Position numbers and translations under genes: made by a program. The notes beneath the pieces are model-generated. The model searched no databases, had not been told where the DNA came from, and was given only the letters and a program-made list of their open reading frames with translations. From an uncultured Gammaproteobacteria bacterium (lineage in GTDB: Bacteria; Pseudomonadota; Gammaproteobacteria; Steroidobacterales; UBA11654): a stretch of DNA of 32,787 nucleotides. Of the stretch, positions 6,482 through 15,178 are shown piece by piece (positions within the stretch are counted from its first letter, which is position 1; every line of letters begins with the position of its first letter). The DNA lies in NCBI GenBank assembly GCA_937801655.1, contig CALMWC010000018.1, forward strand, positions 1-32,787, written 5' to 3'.

Positions 6482-9172
6482 ATGAATCTTAGTAAACTTT
6501 TCGTATCTAAAAGCATTTTAGCGGTTACTCTTTTTGCCTTCTCACTATCTGCCATAGCTCAAATAGAAGAGATCGTTGTCACTGCTAGAAAAAAATCTGA
6601 ATCATTACAAGACATACCTGTACAGGTTGATGTGTTAACAGCACAAGAAATTGCTAGGAAAGGTATCACAAGTCTACAAGATATATCGAAAATGTCGTCT
6701 GCGTTAGTTTTCGATAATGGTTTCACACAATCAGATACAAGGATTTCACTCCGAGGATTATCGCCAATTAGAGGAAGACAAAATGTTGCTGTGCTTCAAG
6801 ACGGTGTTGATATGTCTAGTGAGAACCTAACCATAGCCGGTGGAACAGCCTTAATTAATTCAAGACTTTTTGATCTTGAAAGGGTTGAGGTTGTAAAAGG
6901 ACCCCAAAGCGCTCTTTACGGTCGTTCCGCATTTGCTGGAGCTATCAACTATGTCACTAAAAAACCTACACAAGAAGGTGGAAGTAGTATCTCATTAACG
7001 ATGGCTTCAGATGCAGAACTTGATGCAAGACTATCTTGGAGTGGTGGTTTGAGTGAAAACACAGCAGTAGGATTCAATTTTGCATCGTGGGAAAGAGATG
7101 GTCATCACACTAATCTAGTTTCTGGTGAAAAAGTTGGTGGCGAAGAAGGAACTGCTGCATCACTTACTTTTAATTATGAGCCAACTGATGATTTTAGCCT
7201 TTTAACAAGAATTGAATACAGCGATGATGACTTTGAGCAAGCAGCACAAACACAGATATCAGGATCAAGTATGTTGCCTGTTCCTTCCATTGCAACGCAA
7301 GCTGTAAATACTTGTATTATTCCTGCAGGGCCTGCTTGTCTTGCTTATTACACCACGGGTAATGTTATCTCTCCTTTAGTAACATCCATGCCTGCAAATT
7401 TGGGAATTATTCCAAATATTGATGATCTTACAGGGATGGCGACTCTTAATATGAATCCGAGAACGGGTAAAGATTACCCAGGTGCAAATAGAGAAATTAC
7501 AAAATTCACAATGACAGCTGTAAAGGATTTTCAAAATGTCACCTTTACATCTGTTACAAGTGTCTTTGATGCTAAAGTATTTACATTCGAAGATTCAGCT
7601 TTTAGAGGAGATGGGTTTACTAGAACACAAGTTGGAGAACTTCATTACAATCAAGAAACAGAAACAACGAGTCAAGAATTTAGATTGCAATCCAATAATA
7701 CTGAGGGTATGAGATGGACGATAGGCGCTCAAGTTTGGAATCAAGATATGAAATTGGCAGATAGTTCATTCAATGTAATCACATATTTAAATACTAGGCC
7801 TTGGTTCGCCCCTGCTTTTCTTAATCCAAATTCACCCTTTATACATGGAAGTGGAAATCAATATTTGGCTGCAATTTGTGCACCAGGTACTGAAGGTGGA
7901 CAATTTAGTGGCTGCCTGGATAGAGGTGTACAACTCTGGAATCGTGATACAAAACATAAATCAATCTATGCTTTACTAGAATTTGATATCAGCGATCAAT
8001 TGATGTTGACTTTGGAAGGCAGATCATCAAAAGAAGATGAAAGAACATGTGGTTCAGATGGTGGTGGAACTGTTGATCCTAATGGAGTTGGATTTGCAGG
8101 ACCCGGTCAAAAAAGATTAACTCCCCCAAACTGGACTTATCGAATCTGTGGTGACCATGATGAAAATATGTCAACACCTAAAGCCACGCTAACTTATACA
8201 ATGTCTGATGACATGATGGTTTATGGATATGTTGCTAAAGCTAAAAAACCTGGTGGAATCAGTACAGTTACTGGTGGTGGATTTTCAATCTATGATCCTG
8301 AAGATAATAGATATGATGCTGAAGAAATGAGTGTTTATGAAATTGGTATGAAATCCACATTAATGGATGGAAGACTCCAATTGAATGGGGATATATTCTT
8401 TCAAGACTTTACTGATAAACAAGCAGCAACACAGGTTGTAAATAAAACAACGGGTTTACTGCAATCTAAGGTAATCAATGCAGCAAAAGCTGAAGTTAAG
8501 GGTTTAGAAGTAGATTTACTCTATCAAGCCTCAGAAAATTTGACGTTATCTTTATCTTATACTCATCTTGATAATGAATACTCAAACTTTACACGATTAA
8601 CATCGGGCGCTTCTGACCTAGCAAGAGCAGGAAACTGTACAGTGCTTACAGACACAAGTGGAGCAAAAACATGCCAAATAGATTTATCTGGTAACCCTCT
8701 TGAGAATGCTCCAGAAAGTTCAGTAGTATTAGGTGCGACTTATAATTGGGATACTGCAGATGGAAGAACTTGGTTGGTTGAAGCTGATGTAATGTATCAA
8801 GATCAACGAGCTGTAGGACAGTTTAATAGAACATTCTTAGATTCATACACTAAGGTTGACCTAAGAGCAGGTTTTGTTTCGGATAATTTTGAAATCATAG
8901 CTTATGTTGAAAATGCATTTGATGACTTAACTACAAGATCTTCTTATGGATTTACTGATTTGGATAATATGAAATTCATACTACCAATACCAAACTTTTG
9001 TGGTGTTGCAGGTCCGGGTGCAGGATCGGGAGTTTTCTTTCCAGCTCCATGTGTAAACCCAGCGGATATTTCAAAATCCAATGGACCTAGTACATTCGTT
9101 CTACCTACAAGCAATGTTTTGTTTTTTCCAGATGGAAGAAGATTTGGTATTAGAATTAAAAGAAGCTTCTAA
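6482..9172 (+). CDS. TonB-dependent outer-membrane receptor (probable iron/siderophore type)
   Basis: 896 residues. A signal peptide (cleavage after LSAIA, about residue 26) is followed at once by the TonB box IEEIVVTARK. The plug domain carries LQDIPVQVDVLTAQEI, ISLRGLSP and the conserved end VEVVKGPQSALYGRSAFAGA. The rest is the beta-barrel, with TonB_dep_Rec features such as YEIGMKSTLMDGRLQLNGD and a C-terminus ending RFGIRIKRSF (terminal Phe, as outer-membrane barrels require). GGGGA lies 5 nt before the ATG. The Fur box upstream suggests iron limitation induces it; the ligand cannot be read from sequence. It is monocistronic, with a strong terminator just after it. Confidence 0.93.
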   Translation: MNLSKLFVSKSILAVTLFAFSLSAIAQIEEIVVTARKKSESLQDIPVQVDVLTAQEIARKGITSLQDISKMSSALVFDNGFTQSDTRISLRGLSPIRGRQNVAVLQDGVDMSSENLTIAGGTALINSRLFDLERVEVVKGPQSALYGRSAFAGAINYVTKKPTQEGGSSISLTMASDAELDARLSWSGGLSENTAVGFNFASWERDGHHTNLVSGEKVGGEEGTAASLTFNYEPTDDFSLLTRIEYSDDDFEQAAQTQISGSSMLPVPSIATQAVNTCIIPAGPACLAYYTTGNVISPLVTSMPANLGIIPNIDDLTGMATLNMNPRTGKDYPGANREITKFTMTAVKDFQNVTFTSVTSVFDAKVFTFEDSAFRGDGFTRTQVGELHYNQETETTSQEFRLQSNNTEGMRWTIGAQVWNQDMKLADSSFNVITYLNTRPWFAPAFLNPNSPFIHGSGNQYLAAICAPGTEGGQFSGCLDRGVQLWNRDTKHKSIYALLEFDISDQLMLTLEGRSSKEDERTCGSDGGGTVDPNGVGFAGPGQKRLTPPNWTYRICGDHDENMSTPKATLTYTMSDDMMVYGYVAKAKKPGGISTVTGGGFSIYDPEDNRYDAEEMSVYEIGMKSTLMDGRLQLNGDIFFQDFTDKQAATQVVNKTTGLLQSKVINAAKAEVKGLEVDLLYQASENLTLSLSYTHLDNEYSNFTRLTSGASDLARAGNCTVLTDTSGAKTCQIDLSGNPLENAPESSVVLGATYNWDTADGRTWLVEADVMYQDQRAVGQFNRTFLDSYTKVDLRAGFVSDNFEIIAYVENAFDDLTTRSSYGFTDLDNMKFILPIPNFCGVAGPGAGSGVFFPAPCVNPADISKSNGPSTFVLPTSNVLFFPDGRRFGIRIKRSF

Positions 9173-9192
9173 GCAAAACTTGAAGCAAACTG

Positions 9193-9218
9193 AAAGACCC
9201 GCTCAGCGGGTCTTTTTT
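9193..9218 (+). terminator. Rho-independent terminator of the TonB receptor gene
   Basis: AAAGACCCG and CGGGTCTTT form a perfect 9-bp stem around a CTCAG loop, followed by a T run. It begins 20 bp after the receptor stop. The convergent GH3 gene ends 19 bp beyond; the A run on the other side of the hairpin could help terminate that gene too. Confidence 0.93.
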
Positions 9219-9236
9219 TAATTGATCCACTTTATT

Positions 9237-11171
9237 TCAGCGATAACTTAAGCCAAAACCTTTTTTAAATGTCGGATTCAAGGTATCGTCTGGCATGTCT
9301 TCCAATTGATTCTCTACCTCACTCATGGAAGATGGGATTTCAAATGGCAGTATACCCTTTGGATTATGGTTGCCTGTTAATACTGCTTTAACAGCTTTCT
9401 CATTGACTCCAAAGGTTCCAATTAATGCATTACTGTATTGATTGATTTTATCTAGAATTGCAGGTCGGTTTAAATTCACTACTGTAATCAACTTGGCTTT
9501 CTTTGAATAAGACTCTATTTTCTTTAAAGTCTCAGAATCAAAGTTTAAATTTTGATCTGGAAAAACTGTGCTTAAAAGTAAATCTGAAAACTTTTCCGTA
9601 CCAGGTATTTGTGTTCCATTAAAAACAATATTGAGCTTAACCAAGATGATATCTGCCTCTTCAATATCCTCTGTCAGATTGAAGTCTATAAAATTCTCTG
9701 AATCAAAACCATCCATATAAATTTGTTCACCTTGATTGTTAAGGGGCAATACAGGCTTCTCTTCATAAGAATCATTTTTCAAAAGAATAATTGATCGTTT
9801 TTGTGCTTCAAGTCCAAGATTCTCATGTTCCGATGTATTGACCAGTTCACTAATTCTTGAAAGATCTACATAGGGATTATCAAAGAGTCCAAGTTCAAAT
9901 TTATTTCTCAATAAGCGTCTTGCAGATTGATTGATTCTATTTGGAGTGATTCTCTTGTCTTTCACCAACTTTAAAATATACGCAATTTCTGATTCACCAC
10001 CATACTGATCAATGCCTGCTTCAATTGATTTAAAGTATCGATCTTCAATTGATAAAGCCTCAACGCCCCAATTTCTATCGCTAATAATACCCCAATCAGT
10101 ACACACTACTCCCTCATATTTTAATTTATTCCTTAATAAATCTGTCAGTATTTCTTTGTTGTATGCCATGGCTACATTTTCAGAGGTTTGGCCCATTGGT
10201 ATCCCATAATAAGGCATAATTACCTTTAGATTATTGTTGATAGCATGAATAAATGGATCAAGATGATAATCAAAATTATTACCAGGATAGACTTGCTCTT
10301 CACCACTTTTTAGATGAGGATCTAGACCTTCTTTTTGTGGCCCACCTCCTGGAAAATGCTTAACCATTGTTAAAACACTATTCTCATTAATCGTGCTTTT
10401 CTGAAAACCATTCATATACGCGACAGTGAGTTCTTTGCTTGTTACTGCACTGGATCCAAAAGTTCCAAAGTTCCTAGCCCAACGAGGTTCAGTAGCCAGA
10501 TCAAGCATAGGATGAAGTGCTGTATGAAGACCAATTGCTCGGTATTCCTTGCTGGCAACAACTCCAAATGAATTGATAATATTTGGGTCATTAGCAGCTG
10601 CAAAGCCTAATTGTGACGGCCATTTTGATAACCCTCTCAAAGGAGAAGCAGCTATACCTCCGAATCCTTTTACTTCATGAATGGGGTCTGAACTAAATGT
10701 AATGGGAATGCCAAGTCTTGTTTGTTCAGCTAGTTTTTGCAATTCATTGAGTCTATTGGCTAATTTATGGATAGTAGGTTGTCCATAGAAATTAAAATGA
10801 TTGATGTTTTTATAAAAAATAAGCCTCTCTGTAGAAGGGTTTCTGCCAAGCGATAATCCGTAAATAAGTGACCAGAACTCTCCGTTTATTTGCGTTGGTG
10901 GATGAAACATTAAGCCAACCTTCTCTTGCAACGTCATTTGACTCATTAGATCATCTACCCTAAGACTGACTTTCAATCGACTGTCTTCATATGGATCCAA
11001 TCGTTTATTTTTATTTAAATCTCTGAATGGATGCTCATCAATGACTAAGAAATGTATAATTTGATTGGCATTCGATTGAATAAAGAAATTTTCAACTGGG
11101 TGAAAAAAATACTCAGTTCCCAAGAAAAATATGGTTAATAAAAATAAAAAAATATTTTTCAAATATTTCAA
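9237..11171 (-). CDS. Glycoside hydrolase family 3 protein (beta-glucosidase-like), exported
   Basis: 644 residues. An N-terminal hydrophobic helix (about 6-22) marks export or membrane anchoring. A Ca-binding-like element DLNKNKRLDPYED (51-63), common before GH3 catalytic domains, comes next. The GH3 barrel shows LGIPITFSSDPIHEV, VKHFPGGGP and the nucleophile motif VCTDWG with Asp359. The C-terminal alpha/beta sandwich includes SIILLKND and ends KKGFGLSYR. It hydrolyses beta-glycosides; linkage unknown. The start is a TTG at 11171 whose last bases overlap the TGA of the upstream DUF3598-like frame (TTGA), with no clear Shine-Dalgarno, so translation probably depends on ribosomes finishing that gene, which is itself frameshifted. 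Confidence 0.87.
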   Translation of the reverse strand: MKYLKNIFLFLLTIFFLGTEYFFHPVENFFIQSNANQIIHFLVIDEHPFRDLNKNKRLDPYEDSRLKVSLRVDDLMSQMTLQEKVGLMFHPPTQINGEFWSLIYGLSLGRNPSTERLIFYKNINHFNFYGQPTIHKLANRLNELQKLAEQTRLGIPITFSSDPIHEVKGFGGIAASPLRGLSKWPSQLGFAAANDPNIINSFGVVASKEYRAIGLHTALHPMLDLATEPRWARNFGTFGSSAVTSKELTVAYMNGFQKSTINENSVLTMVKHFPGGGPQKEGLDPHLKSGEEQVYPGNNFDYHLDPFIHAINNNLKVIMPYYGIPMGQTSENVAMAYNKEILTDLLRNKLKYEGVVCTDWGIISDRNWGVEALSIEDRYFKSIEAGIDQYGGESEIAYILKLVKDKRITPNRINQSARRLLRNKFELGLFDNPYVDLSRISELVNTSEHENLGLEAQKRSIILLKNDSYEEKPVLPLNNQGEQIYMDGFDSENFIDFNLTEDIEEADIILVKLNIVFNGTQIPGTEKFSDLLLSTVFPDQNLNFDSETLKKIESYSKKAKLITVVNLNRPAILDKINQYSNALIGTFGVNEKAVKAVLTGNHNPKGILPFEIPSSMSEVENQLEDMPDDTLNPTFKKGFGLSYR

Positions 11172-11669
11172 AGAGTTATTTCATCATAAAGTGGGTCAAC
11201 TCCTTCGTAAGCCGACCAATCCAATGAAACTCTTGATTCATCAATCAGAGTTCTTTGAAACAACCTGTCATTTTTAAACCATTGCCATGTTCTAGCTCTA
11301 GTGAGTCCATCATCAGACATTTGAATCATTTCATATAAATAGGTATCTGGCTCATTTTTTCTCTCTCCAATACAAAAACATGGTCCTTTTATATTCATCT
11401 AAGTCAACTTCAGCACACCATCCATCAATATCAGTATTAAAAATCAGTCGATTGTTTATAATTTCTGCTGGAAAATCTCTGAAATCTTTTTTTCCATCTT
11501 TCCATCGATATAAATTTGTTTGATGATAGTCCTTGTTATCAATTAGTCTGCATAGAAGTCTGGATTTATGTTCATCAACTTTTCTTCCTTGATTGTCATA
11601 ATATCGATAATAACCATCCCAGACACCTTCATGTCTGGCTAGCACTGGCATGGAATTTTTTAGTGACAT
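11168..11669 (-). pseudogene. DUF3598-like protein, split by a single-base frameshift
   Basis: Two overlapping frames together make one protein of about 166 residues. The first (11669-11352) begins MSLKNSMPVLARHEGVWDG and carries SRLLCR, QTNLYRWKDG and FPAEIINNRLIF. The second (to 11168) continues NEPDTYLYEMIQMSDDG, RARTWQWF and RTLIDESRVSLDW, which I recognise as the remainder of the same DUF3598-type family. The frames meet at a run of six A on the coding strand (11355-11360); removing one A gives WREKNEPDT and an unbroken reading frame. The ATG at 11669 has GGAG 7 nt upstream, and the gene ends overlapping the GH3 start. It may be a real lesion, slippage recoding or a homopolymer error. 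Confidence 0.75.
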
Positions 11670-11798
11670 ATTAGTACTCCAAATATTAAGATAATTTAAT
11701 TAAACAGCATATAAATGTGATGATAATTGTTTTAATTAGTAGCTGTTATCATTCATACATTCAATAAATAATAGTCCAATTAGATTGCAGGTATTCAT

Positions 11799-12458
11799 TC
11801 AGACTGATTTGGGGAAATATACAACAGGATCATTATTTTCCCAAACTTTATACTTATTCATAACAGCTAGATATAAATCTGAATTTAAAAATTGATTTAA
11901 CCACTGTTGAATCTTGGGCAACGCCATATCGTTATCAAACCAATCTGTATCTGCAATTCTAAATTGCCTAATAAATGGAAGTATAGCCATATCTACAAAA
12001 GAAAAACGATCGCCATATAAGAGGTTGTGATTATTAATCTGACCTTCTATTTTATCCAGAATTTCTATCGCTAGATCTCTATTACCAATTGGGTCTTCAT
12101 TCTCATAGCGATTGGAGTATTTATATCGATCAAGATAATTCTTGAATGATGAATCAAAAAGTTGAATCAAATGATCCATTTCATTTTTCTTTTCCTGATA
12201 TTCTTCTAAGATTAATAAAGGATCATTTAATGAAAAAGACCATTTCATTATATCAATACTCTCCTCGATCATCGTGCCATCATCGAGCAATAAAACAGGG
12301 ACAGTTCCTTTTGGAGAGATATCGATCATTTCCTTTGGTTTATTCCTTAAAAGAACTTCTCTTAATTCACATGTAATTTGACTAGTATATATTGCCATCC
12401 TAGCTCTCATAGCATAAGGGCATCTTCTAAAGCTATACAAGATGGGGAACTGGTTCAT
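11799..12458 (-). CDS. Glutathione S-transferase family protein
   Basis: 219 residues, the normal GST length. The N-terminal thioredoxin-like domain begins ILYSFRRCPYAMRARMAI with the CPYAMRAR active-site stretch of the Grx2/GST type (Cys13), then KGTVPVLLLDDGTMIEES, the glutathione-binding cis-Pro and E-S region. The C-terminal helical domain contains GDRFSFVDMAILPFIRQF, the usual N-capping/hydrophobic staple segment. Cytoplasmic detoxification or thiol transfer is likely; no substrate can be given. It follows the small secreted protein on the same strand with a 65-bp gap. Confidence 0.87.
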   Translation of the reverse strand: MNQFPILYSFRRCPYAMRARMAIYTSQITCELREVLLRNKPKEMIDISPKGTVPVLLLDDGTMIEESIDIMKWSFSLNDPLLILEEYQEKKNEMDHLIQLFDSSFKNYLDRYKYSNRYENEDPIGNRDLAIEILDKIEGQINNHNLLYGDRFSFVDMAILPFIRQFRIADTDWFDNDMALPKIQQWLNQFLNSDLYLAVMNKYKVWENNDPVVYFPKSV

Positions 12459-12523
12459 ATGAATAAAAACTCTAGCAACTATCTAAGGATATATAGGAGC
12501 TGCTAAAGTTTTGAAAGGTGACT

Positions 12524-12958
12524 TTATTTAAAATTAACCTTATTGATAATCTGGTTATCAACCATCTTTCTGATCTCTTCATAGCCTTTAGAAATCGTAT
12601 TAAGTTCATCTTCAGATTCTTCATATCGTTCTTCAAGAATAGCATTAACCTCTTTATAATGAGCTTCATTAGGTTGCATTGCTGCCATATTTTCATAGGT
12701 AATAGTAAGCCAAACATTAGGATTGTTAGCACTGTCTGATGTATAGACTCCGTAGTCAACAATATGACCAAGCTCTTTCATAACTTCCATTGATCTAACC
12801 CAGGTTTTATTAAGATTAACCAAGTAATCGTCCAAATAATTACTCTCTACAGCTATTACTGTCAGTTGGATATGTTGTTCACTAGGCTCATAATCTTTAT
12901 AGATCTCAGCAAAGGCTGTATTACATAAAAATACAGATAAAATTAGTAAATGTTTCAT
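12524..12958 (-). CDS. Small exported protein of unknown function
   Basis: 144 residues with a clear signal peptide (MKHLLILSVFLCNTAFA, cleavage after residue 17). The mature part is acidic, with alternating strands and helices: QHIQLTVIAVESNY, VDYGVYTSDSANN, WLTITYENMAAMQ, then long helices. The pattern recalls ferredoxin-like dimeric alpha/beta-barrel proteins, but I recognise no motif. It starts 22 bp left of the first tRNA-Gly-like copy, so its upstream region is mostly module A DNA, and its expression may have changed when module A inserted. Confidence 0.6.
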   Translation of the reverse strand: MKHLLILSVFLCNTAFAEIYKDYEPSEQHIQLTVIAVESNYLDDYLVNLNKTWVRSMEVMKELGHIVDYGVYTSDSANNPNVWLTITYENMAAMQPNEAHYKEVNAILEERYEESEDELNTISKGYEEIRKMVDNQIINKVNFK

Positions 12959-12980
12959 ATTTTCTCCTTGATACTAAAAA

Positions 12981-13052
12981 TGGAGCGGGAAACGAGATTC
13001 GAACTCGAGACTTCAACCTTGGCAAGACTAGGTTCTACTATCTCTTTACCGC
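12981..13052 (-). repeat. tRNA-Gly-like copy 1 (left boundary of module A)
   Basis: Positions 12981-13026 match the 3' half of the intact tRNA-Gly (CCA end to anticodon stem) with two mismatches in the T stem. From 13027 the sequence keeps only a faint tRNA 5'-half resemblance (TTCTACTATCTCTTTACCGCC). The sharp loss of identity at the anticodon stem is what tRNA-targeted integration leaves as a distal att site. It cannot be a working tRNA-Gly because the anticodon and D stems are disrupted. Confidence 0.85.
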
Positions 13053-13266
13053 CCTTGTAAAAATCCCCTACACTTTATCCTATAGGGTACATAGCATTAT
13101 CATTGAATATTAAATAGGCTACGTCAAGTAGCAGTGACACCATAAGTGGCACATAAATTAGCCATTAAAAAACCACCCTACTATGCGCCTTATCCCTAGA
13201 TTGTTACAAACATTGATCTATTTCTGATCTATGTCTGATCAATCATCATTTGAAATCAATAGAGTA
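13027..13266. repeat. Left-end block of module A (paired GTGNCAC half-sites and GATC iterons)
   Basis: The first ~125 bp are highly similar to 15271-15394 in module B, including AGTGACAC (13133) and AGTGGCAC (13145) with a 12-bp period. An unrelated stretch of about 60 bp follows, then a second shared block with GATC at 13215, 13226 and 13237, exactly 11 bp apart, ending in ATTTGAAATCAATAGAGTA. No gene fits here. The layout resembles arm-type and accessory-protein sites beside a recombination core (inference). Confidence 0.75.
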
Positions 13267-13302
13267 TTTTGTTTTGTGTCATACGATAGGTAAGATGTCC
13301 GT

Positions 13303-13995
13303 ATGGCACTAAAGATAATAGGAGCAGGCTTTGGAAGAACTGGAACACTCTCTCTGAAGGTTGCTCTAGAGAAGCTTGGTTTTGGTCCTTGTCATCATAT
13401 GAAAGAAGTTATTCTCAATGATGAACAAACAAATTACTTTTATCATGCTTCACTCGGCGAACTAATGGATTGGGATGAGGTCTTCAAAGATTATCAATCG
13501 GCTGTAGATTGGCCTGCAATTGCTTACTATAAAGAATTAGCTGAGAAGTATCCCCATGCAAAAGTCATTCTTAGCGTTAGGGATGCGAGTGCTTGGTATG
13601 ACAGTGCAAGAGGTACGATATATCAAGTTCCCCTTAACTTTCCAAAATGGATTAGAAAGATCTTTCCAAGAAGTGATCGCCTCATGAAAATGATGCATAC
13701 CACAGTATTTGGCCCTCCATTTATGAACCGCTTTGAGGACAAAGAATTTGCTATGGAGGTATTTAATACCCATATTGAAACAGTGAAGAAGAGTATTTCT
13801 CAAGATCGACTATTGGTTCATACTGCAAAGGATGGTTGGAAACCACTATGTGAATTCTTGGAAGTACCCATACCAGAAGAGCCATATCCATGGGTCAATG
13901 ATTCAGTTCAATTTAAGAGAAGAATCTTATTCATTAAGTCTCTCAAATGGCTTCCACTCATTATTCTATTGATGTTGTCAGCCTATTTGATCTAA
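13303..13995 (+). CDS. Sulfotransferase-family protein with C-terminal membrane anchor
   Basis: 230 residues. The N-terminus holds the PAPS 5'-phosphosulfate loop motif GAGFGRTGTLSLKVALEKLG (7-26). KVILSVRDASAWYDS (about 89-103) corresponds to the 3'-phosphate-binding region, and FNTHIETVKK and WKPLCEFLEVPIP are typical of the Sulfotransfer_4-like group, often found in marine bacteria. The end is a hydrophobic helix (about 208-228), so the enzyme is probably tethered to the inner membrane. Acceptor unknown. First cargo gene of module A, 36 bp after the iteron block. Confidence 0.82.
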   Translation: MALKIIGAGFGRTGTLSLKVALEKLGFGPCHHMKEVILNDEQTNYFYHASLGELMDWDEVFKDYQSAVDWPAIAYYKELAEKYPHAKVILSVRDASAWYDSARGTIYQVPLNFPKWIRKIFPRSDRLMKMMHTTVFGPPFMNRFEDKEFAMEVFNTHIETVKKSISQDRLLVHTAKDGWKPLCEFLEVPIPEEPYPWVNDSVQFKRRILFIKSLKWLPLIILLMLSAYLI

Positions 13996-13999
13996 ACTT

Positions 14000-14110
14000 A
14001 TGAGAGCTGCAAGCTATTTGATGAATGCTCAGCTAGTAAAAGATGTAGCAGAAGATGGCTTACTAAAAGCTGGTGGATTTTCTCAAGTAAATGAAGAACC
14101 AACAGATTAA
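14000..14110 (+). CDS. 36-residue ORF, possible gene remnant
   Basis: The open frame starts ATGAGAGCTGC, 4 bp after the sulfotransferase stop, and encodes a peptide beginning MRAASYLMNAQLVKDVAEDG and ending NEEPTD. Its composition is coding-like, but there is no clear ribosome-binding site and I recognise no family. Its stop codon lies inside the leader shared by modules A and B, so it may be the tail of a gene whose front was lost when cargo was exchanged. Confidence 0.3.
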   Translation: MRAASYLMNAQLVKDVAEDGLLKAGGFSQVNEEPTD

Positions 14111-14124
14111 AAAGGAGAACTAAA
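14103..14124 (+). repeat. Shared cargo leader, copy in module A
   Basis: 22 identical bases (beginning CAGATTAAAAAGGAGAAC) also occur at 16988-17009 in module B. Both contain a strong AGGAG ribosome-binding site and both precede an exported protein. In B an ATG follows; here the corresponding codon is ATC. Confidence 0.8.
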
Positions 14125-14534
14125 TCAAAAACCTACTACTTGGCATCATTGCCATACTGTTCAGCTTTAATGGTTGGGCAGAAGATAACCTTAGAAAAAG
14201 CATCATGTTTGATGATGCAATTGTGAAAATAAAAATCCCTCAAACACTTTCCAATGAAGCCATTCTCGGAAAGAAAATTTTTGAGTCTAATTGCGTTGAA
14301 TGTCATGGTAAAAATGCAGTTGGGAAAAAAAAGATAGGGCCACCATTGATTCATAAAATTTATGAGTCCAGTCATCATAATGACTCAACATTCTATCGAG
14401 CAGTTGAAATGGGTGTTCGAGGTCATCATTGGACCTTTGGTGACATGCCGGCTATAGATGGTATAACAAGAAATGAGGTCAAAGCAGTCATTTCCTATAT
14501 TAGAGAATTGCAAAGAGAGAATAATATTTTCTAA
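14124..14534 (+). CDS. Exported class I cytochrome c with ATC at the start position
   Basis: From 14124 the frame encodes 136 residues: a signal peptide (KNLLLGIIAILFSFNGWA, cleaved before EDN), then a monohaem domain with CVECH, IGPPL and axial Met in FGDMPAIDG, ending in VKAVISYIRELQ. The first usual start, ATG 14205, would drop the whole signal peptide, which a c-type cytochrome needs for haem attachment in the periplasm. AGGAG lies 6 nt before an ATC codon, and a stop (TAA) directly precedes that ATC, so no upstream start exists. The gene is therefore start-mutated, uses AUC weakly, or contains a base error. Likely a small periplasmic electron carrier of the type seen near copper oxidases. 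Confidence 0.78.
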   Translation: MKNLLLGIIAILFSFNGWAEDNLRKSIMFDDAIVKIKIPQTLSNEAILGKKIFESNCVECHGKNAVGKKKIGPPLIHKIYESSHHNDSTFYRAVEMGVRGHHWTFGDMPAIDGITRNEVKAVISYIRELQRENNIF

Positions 14535-14551
14535 AGTAAGAAGAGGAATTC

Positions 14552-15172
14552 ATGTCACCCGATCTGATTTTATTGTTCATACCCACTATTGCATCTATTT
14601 CATTTACACCTGGGCTATGCATGACATTGGCATTCACATTAGGTCTGTCGATAGGTTACCAGCGAACACTATGGATGATGCTGGGAGAACTAATCGGTGT
14701 CGCAACTGTGTTCACGGCAACTTTTTGGAGCCTTAGTTGGCTTTTATCCCAAGATCCCATCTATTTCCAGATTATCTCATTCGTCGGAGGTGTTTATCTT
14801 TTATATCTTGCTTTCCAACTTTTTCGAGAAACACCTGAAACGATAAAAAATAGAGACCTTGAAAATACGCATCCGATGGCACTTGCTCTCCTCGGCTATG
14901 TAACAGCGGTCAGCAATCCTAAAGGGTGGGCTTTCTTGATGGCTTTGCTTCCAGGCTTTGTGTCAACGGATACAGAACTTCTCTCACAATTCATGATCAT
15001 GATGGGAATAATGCTAACAACTGAGTTTATATCCATGAGTGTATATGCAACAGGTGGACAGTGGCTTGCGAGTCGACTGAGCAATAGCAGAGGCATTGTG
15101 AATGCAAACCGAGTGGCAGCCACTATGCTGACTCTCGCAGCCTTGTGGGTTCTGAGCGGAGCACTTGGCTAA
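14552..15172 (+). CDS. LysE/RhtB-family amino-acid exporter
   Basis: 206 residues with six predicted membrane helices, the usual family size. The N-terminus has SFTPGLCMTLAFTLGLSIGY, equivalent to the family's PGP...G..G signature with Cys-Met replacing the usual residues after PGL. GGVYLLYLAFQLFRE and TAVSNPKGWAFLMALLPGF are also characteristic. AGAGGAA precedes the ATG. Last gene of module A, 17 bp after the cytochrome gene; its stop is 6 bp from the right-end block. Codons look more G+C-rich than in flanking genes, hinting at a different source. Confidence 0.87.
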   Translation: MSPDLILLFIPTIASISFTPGLCMTLAFTLGLSIGYQRTLWMMLGELIGVATVFTATFWSLSWLLSQDPIYFQIISFVGGVYLLYLAFQLFRETPETIKNRDLENTHPMALALLGYVTAVSNPKGWAFLMALLPGFVSTDTELLSQFMIMMGIMLTTEFISMSVYATGGQWLASRLSNSRGIVNANRVAATMLTLAALWVLSGALG

Positions 15173-15178
15173 TGAAAG

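Noticed and set aside
11715-11740. Second Fur box upstream of the DUF3598-like gene
   Set aside because: Only about 12 of 19 positions match and the symmetric half is lost; expected by chance in AT-rich DNA.
12472-12771. 99-residue minus-strand ORF
   Set aside because: Lies in another frame of the signal-peptide protein at 12524-12958, which has far better coding features.
13027-13302. Hidden recombinase or excisionase gene in the module left ends
   Set aside because: No open frame of useful length exists in either left-end block; the conserved content is short DNA motifs.
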